A DNA stretch of 64,000 nucleotides, taken from NCBI GenBank assembly GCA_037044955.1, contig JBAOHX010000005.1, forward strand, positions 62,001 to 126,000, read 5' to 3'. This DNA is from JAJXWB01 sp037044955. GTDB lineage: Bacteria > Pseudomonadota > Alphaproteobacteria > Rhizobiales > Beijerinckiaceae. Position numbers and translations under genes: made by a program. The notes beneath the pieces were generated by a model. That model saw nothing but the letters and a program-made list of their open reading frames with translations. It was not told the DNA's origin and did not search any database. This document shows positions 8,521-15,767 of this stretch, piece after piece; position 1 is the stretch's first letter; every line of letters begins with the position of its first letter.

Positions 8521-8979
8521 TCAGTGGTAACCGACGCACATCACGTAGTCTCGCAGCAAACCTTCTTCGTGCCTGGTTTCTTCGAGCAGGATCTCGAGCG
8601 CGTCCCGAGCGTTCAGGACGCCGATCGGGCGAGCCTCCGGATCAAGGATCGGTATGTTTTTCAGGTGCCGCTCCTTCATGACCGACCACGTCTCCTGCAA
8701 TGAGTTTTTGGGGCGGCAGACTGTAACGGTCCGGCTCATCACGGCGGCTATCGGCGCCGTGCAGCTCGCCCCGGCGCAATGACTGATCTGACGAACGACA
8801 TCCGATTTGGTCACGACGCCGGCCAAACGCCCGGCAGAGTCGCATACGACGACGAGATCGCTGTCGTGGTCGCGCATGAGCGCAGCCGCCTCGACGAGCG
8901 CGGACGCATCACGGACCGGGAACAAGCGCCCGCGCGCCGTAGGCAGCAGATGTTCTACCAGCAACATGTACGCCTCCAT
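8521..8979 (-). CDS. Tandem CBS-domain protein
   Basis: A 152-residue protein with two CBS domains: about residues 14-68 (LVEAAALMRDHDSDLVVVCDSAGRLAGVVTKSDVVR) and 78-136 (MSRTVTVCRPKNSLQETWSVMKERHLKNIPILDPEARPIGVLNARDALEILL). Such stand-alone pairs bind adenine nucleotides and act as regulatory modules for other proteins. It converges on modD with only 10 bases between stops. The partner is unknown. A cysteine pair lies between the domains (CAGASC). Confidence 0.85.
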   Translation of the reverse strand: MEAYMLLVEHLLPTARGRLFPVRDASALVEAAALMRDHDSDLVVVCDSAGRLAGVVTKSDVVRQISHCAGASCTAPIAAVMSRTVTVCRPKNSLQETWSVMKERHLKNIPILDPEARPIGVLNARDALEILLEETRHEEGLLRDYVMCVGYH

Positions 8980-9054
8980 CCGGGCAAGCGTCGTTACCGC
9001 CGCACATTCAGCCTCGTCCTGATCCGGCCGAGGCGCGCCAGTTCATCGCCGCTC

Positions 9055-9381
9055 CTACGATCGACGCATGGCGTCCGGAAGCGGGCGATCGCCAAAATTC
9101 ACGGCAGATCGGCGAACAAGGCGGCCGATCCCGTCCGTGTTCAGACGCGCACGGCGATTGCGATAGAAGAACGTCAGCCTGAACTTGCCTTCGTCATCGT
9201 TGACGCCGCGTTCGCAGACGCTCGTGATCTCTCGGCTCCGCATCAGTTCCGGTACGCGGGACGGCGGCAATCCCAACAGTTTACCCAGAAGTTCGGCGTC
9301 AACCTGGAATTCGCCGTCGCCGAGTTCGACGCCGCTGGCGGCCAGCTTGGGGCGCTCATGCGTTTCGATGCGGTCGTTCAT
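9055..9381 (-). CDS. DUF6522-like small protein
   Basis: A 108-residue protein whose centre (VDAELLGKLLGLPPSRVPELMRSREITSVCERGVNDDEGKFRLTFFYRNRRARL) resembles the small DUF6522 family as I remember it; function unknown. It is a soluble protein with a single cysteine in TSVCERG. An AT-rich operator candidate at 9405-9425 sits 24 bases before its start, and the divergent NsrR-like gene lies beyond, so it is probably under that regulator. Confidence 0.7.
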   Translation of the reverse strand: MNDRIETHERPKLAASGVELGDGEFQVDAELLGKLLGLPPSRVPELMRSREITSVCERGVNDDEGKFRLTFFYRNRRARLNTDGIGRLVRRSAVNFGDRPLPDAMRRS

Positions 9382-9404
9382 CGTATCGCCTCCTGCATAC
9401 AGGT

Positions 9405-9425
9405 CATAAAGATATATTATTTATA
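9405..9425. promoter_or_regulatory. Candidate Rrf2/NsrR operator, copy 1
   Basis: AT-rich element beginning CATAAAGATATAT and ending TTATA. It matches the element at 11086-11106 at 16 of 21 positions in an otherwise GC-rich setting, and its AAGATATAT half resembles the AAGATGCAT-type half site of NsrR. It lies 24 bases before the DUF6522-like gene and 161 bases before the Rrf2 gene. Confidence 0.5.
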
Positions 9426-9585
9426 CTGCTTTATGCAAGAGCGTTCCGGTCGATCGCCATGAGGAAATGGAACGATGCGTCGCCCGGACGGAAGCGGCGG
9501 CGCAAGCGCGGCCAACCAACGCGCAGCTTGTCAAAGACATACGTCGAGCATATCTTTTCCGGTCACTTGATCCCGAAGGCTCCCC

Positions 9586-10014
9586 ATGCGCTTGACCAAC
9601 TTTTCGGATTTCTCGATGCGGCTGCTGATGTACGCCGCGGTCAACGAGGATCGGCTCATTACCATCGAGGAAACGTCCGAGGTCTACGACATCTCGCGCG
9701 CGCATCTGATGAAGATCGCCAACACGCTGACGCGCGCCGGCTATCTGAAGGCGGTTCGTGGGCGCTCGGGCGGCCTCAAGCTCGCGAAGCCTCCGAAGAA
9801 GATTCGGCTTGGCGACGTCCTTCGCGCCACGGAGTCGGATTTCGATCTGGTCGAATGTTTCACGAAGGATAGTCAATGCGTGATCACCCGCGCCTGCCGG
9901 TTGCGCGGCATCCTGCACGAGGCGCTCGATGCATTTGCCGCAACTCTGGATCGCTACACGCTGGCCGACTTGATGCTCAGGCCCAAGGACTTCGGCTTGC
10001 GGCCCGCCGCCTGA
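9586..10014 (+). CDS. Rrf2-family regulator, NsrR-like
   Basis: A 142-residue Rrf2 protein. The winged helix runs MRLTNFSDFSMRLLMYAAVNEDRLITIEETSEVYDISRAHLMKIANTL, followed by the wing VRGRSGGLKLAKPP. Three cysteines in C-x7-C-x5-C spacing (VECFTKDSQCVITRACRL) are the NsrR-type iron-sulfur ligands, which in that family make the repressor respond to nitric oxide. The ATG at 9586 starts exactly where the family does. Neighbouring promoters at 9405 and 11086 share a motif that could be its operator. NsrR is the best match, though IscR- or RirA-like roles are not excluded. Confidence 0.85.
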   Translation: MRLTNFSDFSMRLLMYAAVNEDRLITIEETSEVYDISRAHLMKIANTLTRAGYLKAVRGRSGGLKLAKPPKKIRLGDVLRATESDFDLVECFTKDSQCVITRACRLRGILHEALDAFAATLDRYTLADLMLRPKDFGLRPAA

Positions 10015-10198
10015 CCGCAGCCGCCAGCCAGTCGCCATAAAGCCCCAGGTCATACGGATCGAACGCCGCCCGTCGCTTGAGGTCTTCGAGCGTTTCCCCA
10101 GGATGGGTCAGCGCATAGTCGCGAGCGATCAACTTGTCGAGTTCGATTCTCTCGGACTCGGTCGCCGGAAGTGTGGAGCGATGAGTGGGGCTCAACAT
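9977..10198 (-). CDS. Small uncharacterised protein (73 aa), distal gene of the three-gene unit
   Basis: Not recognised. A 73-residue basic protein with the internal stretch IELDKLIARDYALTHPGETLEDLKRRAAFDPYDLGLYGDWL. Its ATG at 10198 overlaps the stop of the upstream gene (ATG-T-TGA), which supports translational coupling and a real gene. Its end overlaps the 3' end of the convergent Rrf2 gene by 38 bases. No signal peptide or membrane segment is seen. Confidence 0.55.
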   Translation of the reverse strand: MLSPTHRSTLPATESERIELDKLIARDYALTHPGETLEDLKRRAAFDPYDLGLYGDWLAAAVRRRAASRSPWA

Positions 10199-10629
10199 CT
10201 GCTTCGCGCCTCGAGCGAGTTGCACAAGGCCGTCAGGCGCCGGATGAGCGGCCAGGCCGCATGCGGGCCGACGATCCTGTTCAAGACCTCGTGAACATAG
10301 GGCTTCATGATCCGCCCGGCGACGCCGCGCTCGGCGCACATGAGATCGAGCAGGTTGGTCTCGATCGGCGCACGCACGCCGCGCGGCGCCGACACGTCGA
10401 AGAGCGTGCGAAGGGCCTGCTCGATCTTGCCCCAGTCTCCGCCCGATACGTGGGTCAGAACATTGTTGATGTGCGGATGGGCGCGGAAAGCGACCAGCAT
10501 CTCGAATGCAAGCTTCTCGATAGCGATCGCCGAACGGCCCTCCCCGTCTCCGACGATCAGGCGGCCAAGGGCCGCTTCCGCGGCGACAGGCAATCTCGTC
10601 GAGCGATCGAACGTGGTCGAGTGGAACAT
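10192..10629 (-). CDS. Uncharacterised protein (145 aa)
   Basis: Not recognised. Soluble, mostly helical-looking protein with RSAIAIEKLAFEMLVAFRAHPHINNVLTHV and a C-terminal part containing LDLMCAERGVAGRIMKPYVHEVLNRIVGPHAAWPLIRRL. The ATG at 10629 follows AAGGTGAAGCG. It is the middle gene of a leftward three-gene unit (10981 to 9977) whose promoter region carries the second AT-rich operator candidate, so control by the Rrf2 regulator is likely. The histidines and cysteine in the second half could be ligands, but nothing proves it. Confidence 0.6.
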   Translation of the reverse strand: MFHSTTFDRSTRLPVAAEAALGRLIVGDGEGRSAIAIEKLAFEMLVAFRAHPHINNVLTHVSGGDWGKIEQALRTLFDVSAPRGVRAPIETNLLDLMCAERGVAGRIMKPYVHEVLNRIVGPHAAWPLIRRLTALCNSLEARSRC

Positions 10630-10633
10630 CGCT

Positions 10634-10981
10634 TCACCTTTGAGTTGACGGATGACGGGTCGGCGCAACGAGGTCGGCGTAGGGCCTGTCACGCGACGCG
10701 GAGCGATCCGACCGCGCGCCCGGCGATCGCGGGTCCGCTGGCGACGACGCTGTCGTGCTGCGATACCCTTCCGCCAGCAGCGCCGCCGCGACGCTCGTGC
10801 GAAGCAGCAGACCGCCGGTTGCGTCGCGGACCTGAATGCGCATGCCCGCATCGCTATCGAGGCCTCTCGCCTGCGACGCGACGTAAGACCATACTTGTGG
10901 AGCCGAGCAAGCGCAGTCGAATGTCTCGGCGCTGTGCAGCCGCTCGTCGGGTCCGATGATCTGCACGTGCAGTCTGGGCAT
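10634..10981 (-). CDS. Small uncharacterised protein, DUF6894-like
   Basis: A 115-residue protein starting MPRLHVQIIGPDERLHSAETFDCA and containing a short strand pattern MRIQVRDATGGLLLRTSV. The first 70 residues are reminiscent of the small DUF6894 proteins common in Hyphomicrobiales; the last 45 residues are Arg/Pro/Ser rich and look disordered. The start at 10981 has a strong AAGGAGG site. It is the first gene of the leftward unit; its stop lies 4 bases before the next start. Function unknown. Confidence 0.55.
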   Translation of the reverse strand: MPRLHVQIIGPDERLHSAETFDCACSAPQVWSYVASQARGLDSDAGMRIQVRDATGGLLLRTSVAAALLAEGYRSTTASSPADPRSPGARSDRSASRDRPYADLVAPTRHPSTQR

Positions 10982-11085
10982 TCCTGCCTCCTTCCATGCC
11001 GTTCGATCCGCCGCCCGCAAAGGCTCGATCAATTCGACAAGCGGTCGAAGCGGTTGAGCAGGCTATCGCTCCGGCTTCAGGTCGC

Positions 11086-11106
11086 CATAATGATATATAT
11101 CATATA
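11086..11106. promoter_or_regulatory. Candidate Rrf2/NsrR operator, copy 2
   Basis: Begins CATAATGATATAT, contains the perfect 12-base palindrome TGATATATATCA (11091-11102) and matches the copy at 9405 at 16 of 21 positions. It lies 105 bases upstream of the leftward three-gene unit (start 10981) and about 240 bases upstream of the rightward membrane-protein gene. Confidence 0.5.
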
Positions 11107-11342
11107 TTTCTTTTATCGCGTTGGCAAGAGGCGACGACAAGGCCCTGTCGGCAGAGCCTTCGGATCTCGCTGCGACGATCTTGCAGCGTTCCCGCAAGAA
11201 GGCTGTGCGACGCCAACGACCACGCGCCGTCGTCACGATTTGCATTTCTTCGACAGGCGGCCAAGACTTGTTCCGACCGCAAGAAGCGGGCGCCGAAACG
11301 CAACATGCGCGCGGGAGCGCCAGTGGTGGAAAGGTTTATCGC

Positions 11343-11738
11343 ATGAACGAGACAAGACCCGCTCGACCGTGGTGGGCCGCCGCCGCCGCTGTGGCTGCGG
11401 TCGCGTTCGGAGTCGTGACGGTCATCGCCGGCGGTAGAACCCTTTTTGGCGCGCCTGCCGATCGAGCCGCCGCCGGAAACATCGTTCCTTTCGTGCTCTG
11501 GTTCAATTTCGTCGCCGGATTCGCCTACGTTGCGGCGGGCGCCGGCATTTTTCTTTGGAGGCGTTGGGCTGCGACGCTGTCAGCATTGATCGCCATCGCG
11601 ACGGTCGGCGTTTTCATGGCGCTGGGCGTTCACATCCTCAACGGCGGCCTGTTCGAGACGCGAACGGTCGCCGCCATGACATTTCGCAGCCTCGTGTGGA
11701 TTGGGCTCGCAATGGCGCTCCGCCGCGCCCACACGTGA
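11343..11738 (+). CDS. Small integral membrane protein (131 aa)
   Basis: Four hydrophobic segments: about residues 9-30 (AAAAVAAVAFGVVTVIAGG), 44-67 (IVPFVLWFNFVAGFAYVAAGAGI), 74-95 and 105-127. Not assigned to a known family; the layout resembles small four-helix membrane proteins of unknown role. The ATG at 11343 was chosen because the open frame before it has no hydrophobic pattern and encodes a basic, unrecognised stretch. It stands alone, with the Rrf2-linked unit on one side and the GntR cluster on the other. Confidence 0.65.
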   Translation: MNETRPARPWWAAAAAVAAVAFGVVTVIAGGRTLFGAPADRAAAGNIVPFVLWFNFVAGFAYVAAGAGIFLWRRWAATLSALIAIATVGVFMALGVHILNGGLFETRTVAAMTFRSLVWIGLAMALRRAHT

Positions 11739-11848
11739 CGTCCATGGACCGCCAATGCCGGCCGGTCATGAGAACGCGTCGAGCCATCGATCTTGTCGGT
11801 TGACGCGCCCCGCAAGACGCCACGGTCCGGCGCCGCATATCCCACGCC

Positions 11849-12625
11849 TCAGCCCAGCATCCGCGTATCGCCGCAGACAGCGATCGCCTGGCCCGAGATC
11901 GTGCGGCCGCGCGGGCTCGCCATGAAGACGATCTGATCCGCGATCTGCTGCGGCGTCACATATTCCTTGATCGAGGTGAAGGAGAAGGCCGTCTCCTCCA
12001 TCTCGCGGAAGGAAACGCCGCGCTGCTGCGCCTTGGCCTCGAGCACGCGGCGCTGGCGGTCGCCCGCGACAAGCCCCGGCAGGATGGCGTTGACGCGGAT
12101 ATTGTCGGGGCCGAGTTCGATCGACAGCGACTTGGTGAAGCCGATCACGCCCCATTTGGCGGCGGAATAGGGCGTCCGCAGCGCGAAGCCGAACTTGCCC
12201 GCCGCCGACGACAGGTTGACGATCGAGGCGTTGGCGCTCGCCCGCAGATGCGGAATGGCGAGCCGCGCGCAGTTGAACTGGCTCGTCAGGCAAGTCGTGA
12301 TGCAGCGGTCCCAGTCTTCCGGGTTGATGTCCTCCGCGCGGCCTGTCGGTCCGGCGATCCCGGCATTGTTCACGAGTACGTCGAGCCCGCCCAGAGCCGC
12401 CAGCGCCTCGTCGAACAGGCGCGCGACGCTTGCGCGGTCGGCGACATCGCACACCGACCAGGTGAGTTTCGGGTCGCTCCTCGCCAGCCGGTCCAAGGCG
12501 TCGCGGTCGACGTCGCAGACATGCACGCGCGCGCCTTCCGCCACGAAGCTGCGCGCGATCTCGAGCCCGATGCCGTTGGCGCCGGCGGTGACGAGAACGC
12601 GAAGATCGGCGATGGCGAGGTCCAT
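11849..12625 (-). CDS. Short-chain dehydrogenase/reductase (SDR)
   Basis: Classical SDR of 258 residues. The nucleotide-binding motif is TAGANGIG (TGxxxGxG type with Ala at the second place), followed by NNAG (DVLVNNAGIAG), the catalytic Ser in NLSSAAG and YSAAK (Tyr-x3-Lys). D at the end of beta-2 (VCDVDRD) suggests NAD preference. It is the second gene after the GntR regulator (start 29 bases after the regulator stop) and probably oxidises a hydroxy-intermediate of the compound imported by the adjacent ABC system. Substrate unknown. Confidence 0.87.
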   Translation of the reverse strand: MDLAIADLRVLVTAGANGIGLEIARSFVAEGARVHVCDVDRDALDRLARSDPKLTWSVCDVADRASVARLFDEALAALGGLDVLVNNAGIAGPTGRAEDINPEDWDRCITTCLTSQFNCARLAIPHLRASANASIVNLSSAAGKFGFALRTPYSAAKWGVIGFTKSLSIELGPDNIRVNAILPGLVAGDRQRRVLEAKAQQRGVSFREMEETAFSFTSIKEYVTPQQIADQIVFMASPRGRTISGQAIAVCGDTRMLG

Positions 12626-12653
12626 GATGTCTCCGGATTTGAACGAATGCGCG

Positions 12654-13352
12654 TCAGCTCTCGATGAGCGCGCCGTGGGCGAGAATGAATTCCGCCGCGG
12701 TTCCGATATCCTGCGCGATCGCATCCCATGCGGCGTCGGGCTTTTGCGCGATCACGGCCTCGAGGGCGGCGCCGTGAAACTCGACTGCGCGCGACGTAGC
12801 GATGCGATCCTTGTTGGCGCGCAGGTCGAGATTGAGGACGGGCCCGGCTTTCAGCCACAACGCGCGGATGATGTCCATGAGGACGGCGGAGTGTGCGGCG
12901 GCATAGAGGACGAAGTGGAATTCCTTGTTGAGTTCGACCGCCTGCGCCAGATCGGGTCTGCGCAGGCGCCGTTGCGCGCCGAAGGCGCGATCCGCCTCGC
13001 GCAGCCGCACGATGTCCTCCTCGGATCGGTTGCGCGCCGCTTCCGCCGCCGCATGGCCTTCGATCGCGATGCGCGCCTTGGCGAGATCGCGGAATTGCGA
13101 GACGCTCATGATCGGCACGCGGATGGCGCGGCTCGGCGTCGTTTCCAGCGCGCCGTCGGACACGAGCCGCGCAACCGCCTCGCGCACCGGCGTCATCGAG
13201 ACCCCGAGCGCATCCGCGGTCGTGCGCAGCGACAGCTTTTCGCCGGGCGCGAGCTTGCCCGCGATCATGAGGTCGGCGATCTGGATATAGGCGCGCGCGC
13301 CGAGCGTCTGCCGGTCCAGCGGGGCGAATTGCTCGCACGTCATCTCGTTCAT
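12654..13352 (-). CDS. GntR-family regulator, FCD (FadR-like) type
   Basis: A 232-residue regulator. The winged helix (about residues 14-75) contains LAPGEKLSLRTTADALGVSMTPVREAVARLVSDGALE and the FCD effector domain follows, with metal- or acid-binding residues in FHFVLYAAAHS and EFHGAALEAV. I prefer the ATG at 13352 (MNEMTCEQ) because earlier starts would run into the palindromic operator at 13406. It is divergent from the binding-protein operon and probably represses both directions until a carboxylic-acid substrate binds. Confidence 0.88.
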   Translation of the reverse strand: MNEMTCEQFAPLDRQTLGARAYIQIADLMIAGKLAPGEKLSLRTTADALGVSMTPVREAVARLVSDGALETTPSRAIRVPIMSVSQFRDLAKARIAIEGHAAAEAARNRSEEDIVRLREADRAFGAQRRLRRPDLAQAVELNKEFHFVLYAAAHSAVLMDIIRALWLKAGPVLNLDLRANKDRIATSRAVEFHGAALEAVIAQKPDAAWDAIAQDIGTAAEFILAHGALIES

Positions 13353-13405
13353 TCGGGCGGCCCCGAAAACATGCTGGACAACCTCCCGCTTCTCGGCCAG
13401 CATAA

Positions 13406-13417
13406 CTGTGATCACAG
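13406..13417. promoter_or_regulatory. Palindromic operator candidate for the GntR regulator
   Basis: Perfect 12-base palindrome CTGTGATCACAG in the divergent region between the GntR gene and the binding-protein gene (start 13500). Size and position fit a GntR/FCD operator; no second copy was found in the cluster. Confidence 0.5.
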
Positions 13418-13499
13418 ATCACGGCAACCGGCGGCGCGCGCGGCGCGGCGGCCCGGTCACCGGCAAGACCGCGAAACGCGGCGCAACGGGAGGAGCATC

Positions 13500-14747
13500 A
13501 TGCCTGTCGATTCCAACCTTTCACGTCGCGGCCTCATTCAGGGCGCGGTCGGCGCGGCGACGCTGATCGGCGCGCCGGCGATCCTGCGCGCGCAATCGGA
13601 TGCGCTGCGTATCGGCCATCTGACGCCGCGCACCGGCTTCCTCGGGCCGCTCGGCGAATATGCCGTCATGGCGATCGACCTCGCCGTCGAGGAGATCAAC
13701 GCGGCGGGCGGCGTCAACGGCCGCAAGATCGAGCTGCTGAAGGAAGATTCCGTCAACCCGCAGACGGCTTCGACCAAGGCGGAGCGCATGATCGAACGCG
13801 ACAAGGTCGCCTGCATCATCGGCGAGATTTCCTCGGCCTCCGCATTGACGATTGCGCAGGTGGCGGAGCGCAACAAGACCCTGTTCGTGAACACCGGCGC
13901 CAATTCCGACGCGCTGCGGGGCAAGGACTGCAAGCGCTTCATGTTCCACGTGGAGTCGCAGAACTCGATGTATGTGAAGTCGGTCGGCCGCTCCTTCCTC
14001 AAGGACGGACTGATCAAGGACAAGAGCTGGTATTCGCTGACCGCCGACTATGCCTTCGGCCACGATCTCATCGGCGTCGCGCGCCGGTTCCTCGGCGCCA
14101 ACGGCGGCAAGTTCGCCGGCGACGAACTCGTGCCGACGGATGCGACGGACTTCTCGTCCTATCTGCTGAAAATCCGCAACGCCAAGCCCGATCTCGTCGT
14201 GCTCAACCTCGCGGGCAACCAGATCACCAACTTCCTCAAGCAATATTCGGAATTCGGCCTCACGTTCCCCGTCGGCGGCTTCGGCTTCGACACGGCGCTC
14301 GCATGGGCAGCGGGCAAGGGCAATTTCGTCGGCACGTGGCCGGTCGTCTGGCATCATCTTCTGGAGACGCCCGGCTCGAAGGCCTTCGTCGGGGCCTTCA
14401 CCAAGAAATACGGCAAGCCGCCGGAGAACCAGGCCTGGGGCGACTACATCGCGACGAAGATCCTGACGGACGCGATGCGCGAATTGAAGACGACCAATTC
14501 CGTCAAGCTGGTCGAGCATTTCGAGAAGGGGGCGAAATTCGACGTGCTGAAGACGCGGCAGGGCTATTTCCGCGCGAGCGATCACCAGCTCATGCACGAA
14601 ATGTACGCGGTGACGGCCATTCCCGCCGACAAGATCAAGAACCAGTGGGATATTTTCACCTCGTCCGCCGCAGTGCCCGGACCGGACGAACCGCTGGAGG
14701 CGATCGCGGCGACGAAGGAAGAAAATTCCTGCACCTTCGCCGGCTGA
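13500..14747 (+). CDS. ABC transporter substrate-binding protein (LivJ/Peripla_BP_6 type), Tat-exported
   Basis: A 415-residue periplasmic binding protein for the liv-type importer that follows. The N-terminus has a twin-arginine signal (SRRGLIQGAVGAATLIGAP) ending near ILRAQS. The family pattern starts IGHLTPRTGFLGPLGEYAVMAIDLAVEEINAAGGVNGRKIELL. The ATG at 13500 follows GGGAGGAGC. A strong hairpin separates it from livH, as is usual where the binding protein needs higher expression. Substrate is probably the same acid handled by the dehydrogenase and BKACE enzyme at the end of the operon. Confidence 0.92.
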   Translation: MPVDSNLSRRGLIQGAVGAATLIGAPAILRAQSDALRIGHLTPRTGFLGPLGEYAVMAIDLAVEEINAAGGVNGRKIELLKEDSVNPQTASTKAERMIERDKVACIIGEISSASALTIAQVAERNKTLFVNTGANSDALRGKDCKRFMFHVESQNSMYVKSVGRSFLKDGLIKDKSWYSLTADYAFGHDLIGVARRFLGANGGKFAGDELVPTDATDFSSYLLKIRNAKPDLVVLNLAGNQITNFLKQYSEFGLTFPVGGFGFDTALAWAAGKGNFVGTWPVVWHHLLETPGSKAFVGAFTKKYGKPPENQAWGDYIATKILTDAMRELKTTNSVKLVEHFEKGAKFDVLKTRQGYFRASDHQLMHEMYAVTAIPADKIKNQWDIFTSSAAVPGPDEPLEAIAATKEENSCTFAG

Positions 14748-14758
14748 TCTGCGGCAAA

Positions 14759-14782
14759 GGCCGGCGCTCGCGGGCGCCGGCC
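14759..14782 (+). terminator. Intercistronic hairpin after the binding-protein gene
   Basis: Perfect 9-bp stem GGCCGGCGC / GCGCCGGCC with a six-base loop, 12 bases after the stop. No T run, so it is more likely an attenuator or mRNA-stability element that raises binding-protein output relative to the membrane genes. Confidence 0.6.
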
Positions 14783-14826
14783 ATCGCCTGATTTCAATCT
14801 CGCTCGCGCGCACGAGACCGGAATCC

Positions 14827-15705
14827 GTGTCTGCAATCCTGTTCCTGCAGCAGATCGTCAACGGCCTCCTCGACGGGGTCTACTATCTGCTGATCGCGCT
14901 CGGCCTGTCGCTGATCTTCTCGCTCGGCGGCGTGGTAAATCTCGCGCACGGCGCCTTCTTCGCGATCGGCGCCTATCTCACGCTCGTGCTCTCGCCCTAT
15001 ATCGGTTTCGGCGGCTCGCTCGCGGTCGCGCCCGCGCTTGTCGGCATGCTCGGCATCGTCATCGAGCGCACGCTGTTCCGCCGCTTCTATCGCAGCGATC
15101 CCATTCTCTCGCTCTTGTTGACCTTCGGTCTCGCAATGGTGGCGGAACAGGCGCTGCGCATGATCTTCGGCGCGCCGCCCCTGTCCTATTCAATTCCTAG
15201 TTACCTCAGGGGGCAGGTGTTCATCGGCGACTTCGTCTATTCCTATTACCGCACCATCCTGCTCGCCATCGCCATCCTCTGCGTCGCCGGCCTCTGGCTG
15301 CTGCTGCAGAAGACCTCGTTCGGCCGCGTCGTGCGCGCGGGCGTGCAGAACCCCGACATGGTCGGCGCGCTCGGCATTTCGCTGCAGCCGTACATGGCTG
15401 TCGTCGCGGGCCTCGGCATCGGGCTTGCCGGGCTCGCCGGCGTCCTGCTTGCGCCGATCTACGCCGTCCATCCGGCCATGGGCGCCGAGATCATCACGCC
15501 GGCCTTCGTCGTCGTCGTCATCGGCGGTCTCGGCTCCTTCTGGGGCGTCGTCATCGCCGCGCTGCTCGTCGGTCTGGTAAAGGGCGTGATGATCGCCATC
15601 GGATATTCGGCGGGCTCCACCGCGGCGATCTACCTGCTGATGCTGGTCGTCCTGCTCGTGCGCCCTCGCGGCCTGCTGGGCGAGCGCATCGCCCGCTTCG
15701 AATGA
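14827..15705 (+). CDS. livH: ABC transporter permease, LivH type
   Basis: Permease of 292 residues with GTG start. Diagnostic features are LGLSLIFSLGGVVNLAHGAFFAIGAYL near the N-terminus, the coupling stretch RAGVQNPDMVGALGISLQ and the C-terminal LLVRPRGLLGERI. Eight or so membrane segments. It lies 79 bases after the binding protein, across the hairpin, and is followed by the LivM-LivG-LivF fusion. Confidence 0.93.
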   Translation: MSAILFLQQIVNGLLDGVYYLLIALGLSLIFSLGGVVNLAHGAFFAIGAYLTLVLSPYIGFGGSLAVAPALVGMLGIVIERTLFRRFYRSDPILSLLLTFGLAMVAEQALRMIFGAPPLSYSIPSYLRGQVFIGDFVYSYYRTILLAIAILCVAGLWLLLQKTSFGRVVRAGVQNPDMVGALGISLQPYMAVVAGLGIGLAGLAGVLLAPIYAVHPAMGAEIITPAFVVVVIGGLGSFWGVVIAALLVGLVKGVMIAIGYSAGSTAAIYLLMLVVLLVRPRGLLGERIARFE

Positions 15706-15767
15706 GCGGGCCGCTATGAACGCGCTGCCACGCCTCATCCCGCCGCAATTGCTGGCCATCGCGCATC

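Noticed and set aside
11107..11342. N-terminal extension or separate small gene before the membrane protein
   Set aside because: The frames are basic and unstructured, with no ribosome-binding site; the ATG at 11343 starts the hydrophobic pattern.
12195..13499. Long in-frame extension upstream of the binding protein at 13500
   Set aside because: It runs through the antisense of the SDR and GntR genes, has no similarity, and the real start has a ribosome-binding site and Tat signal.
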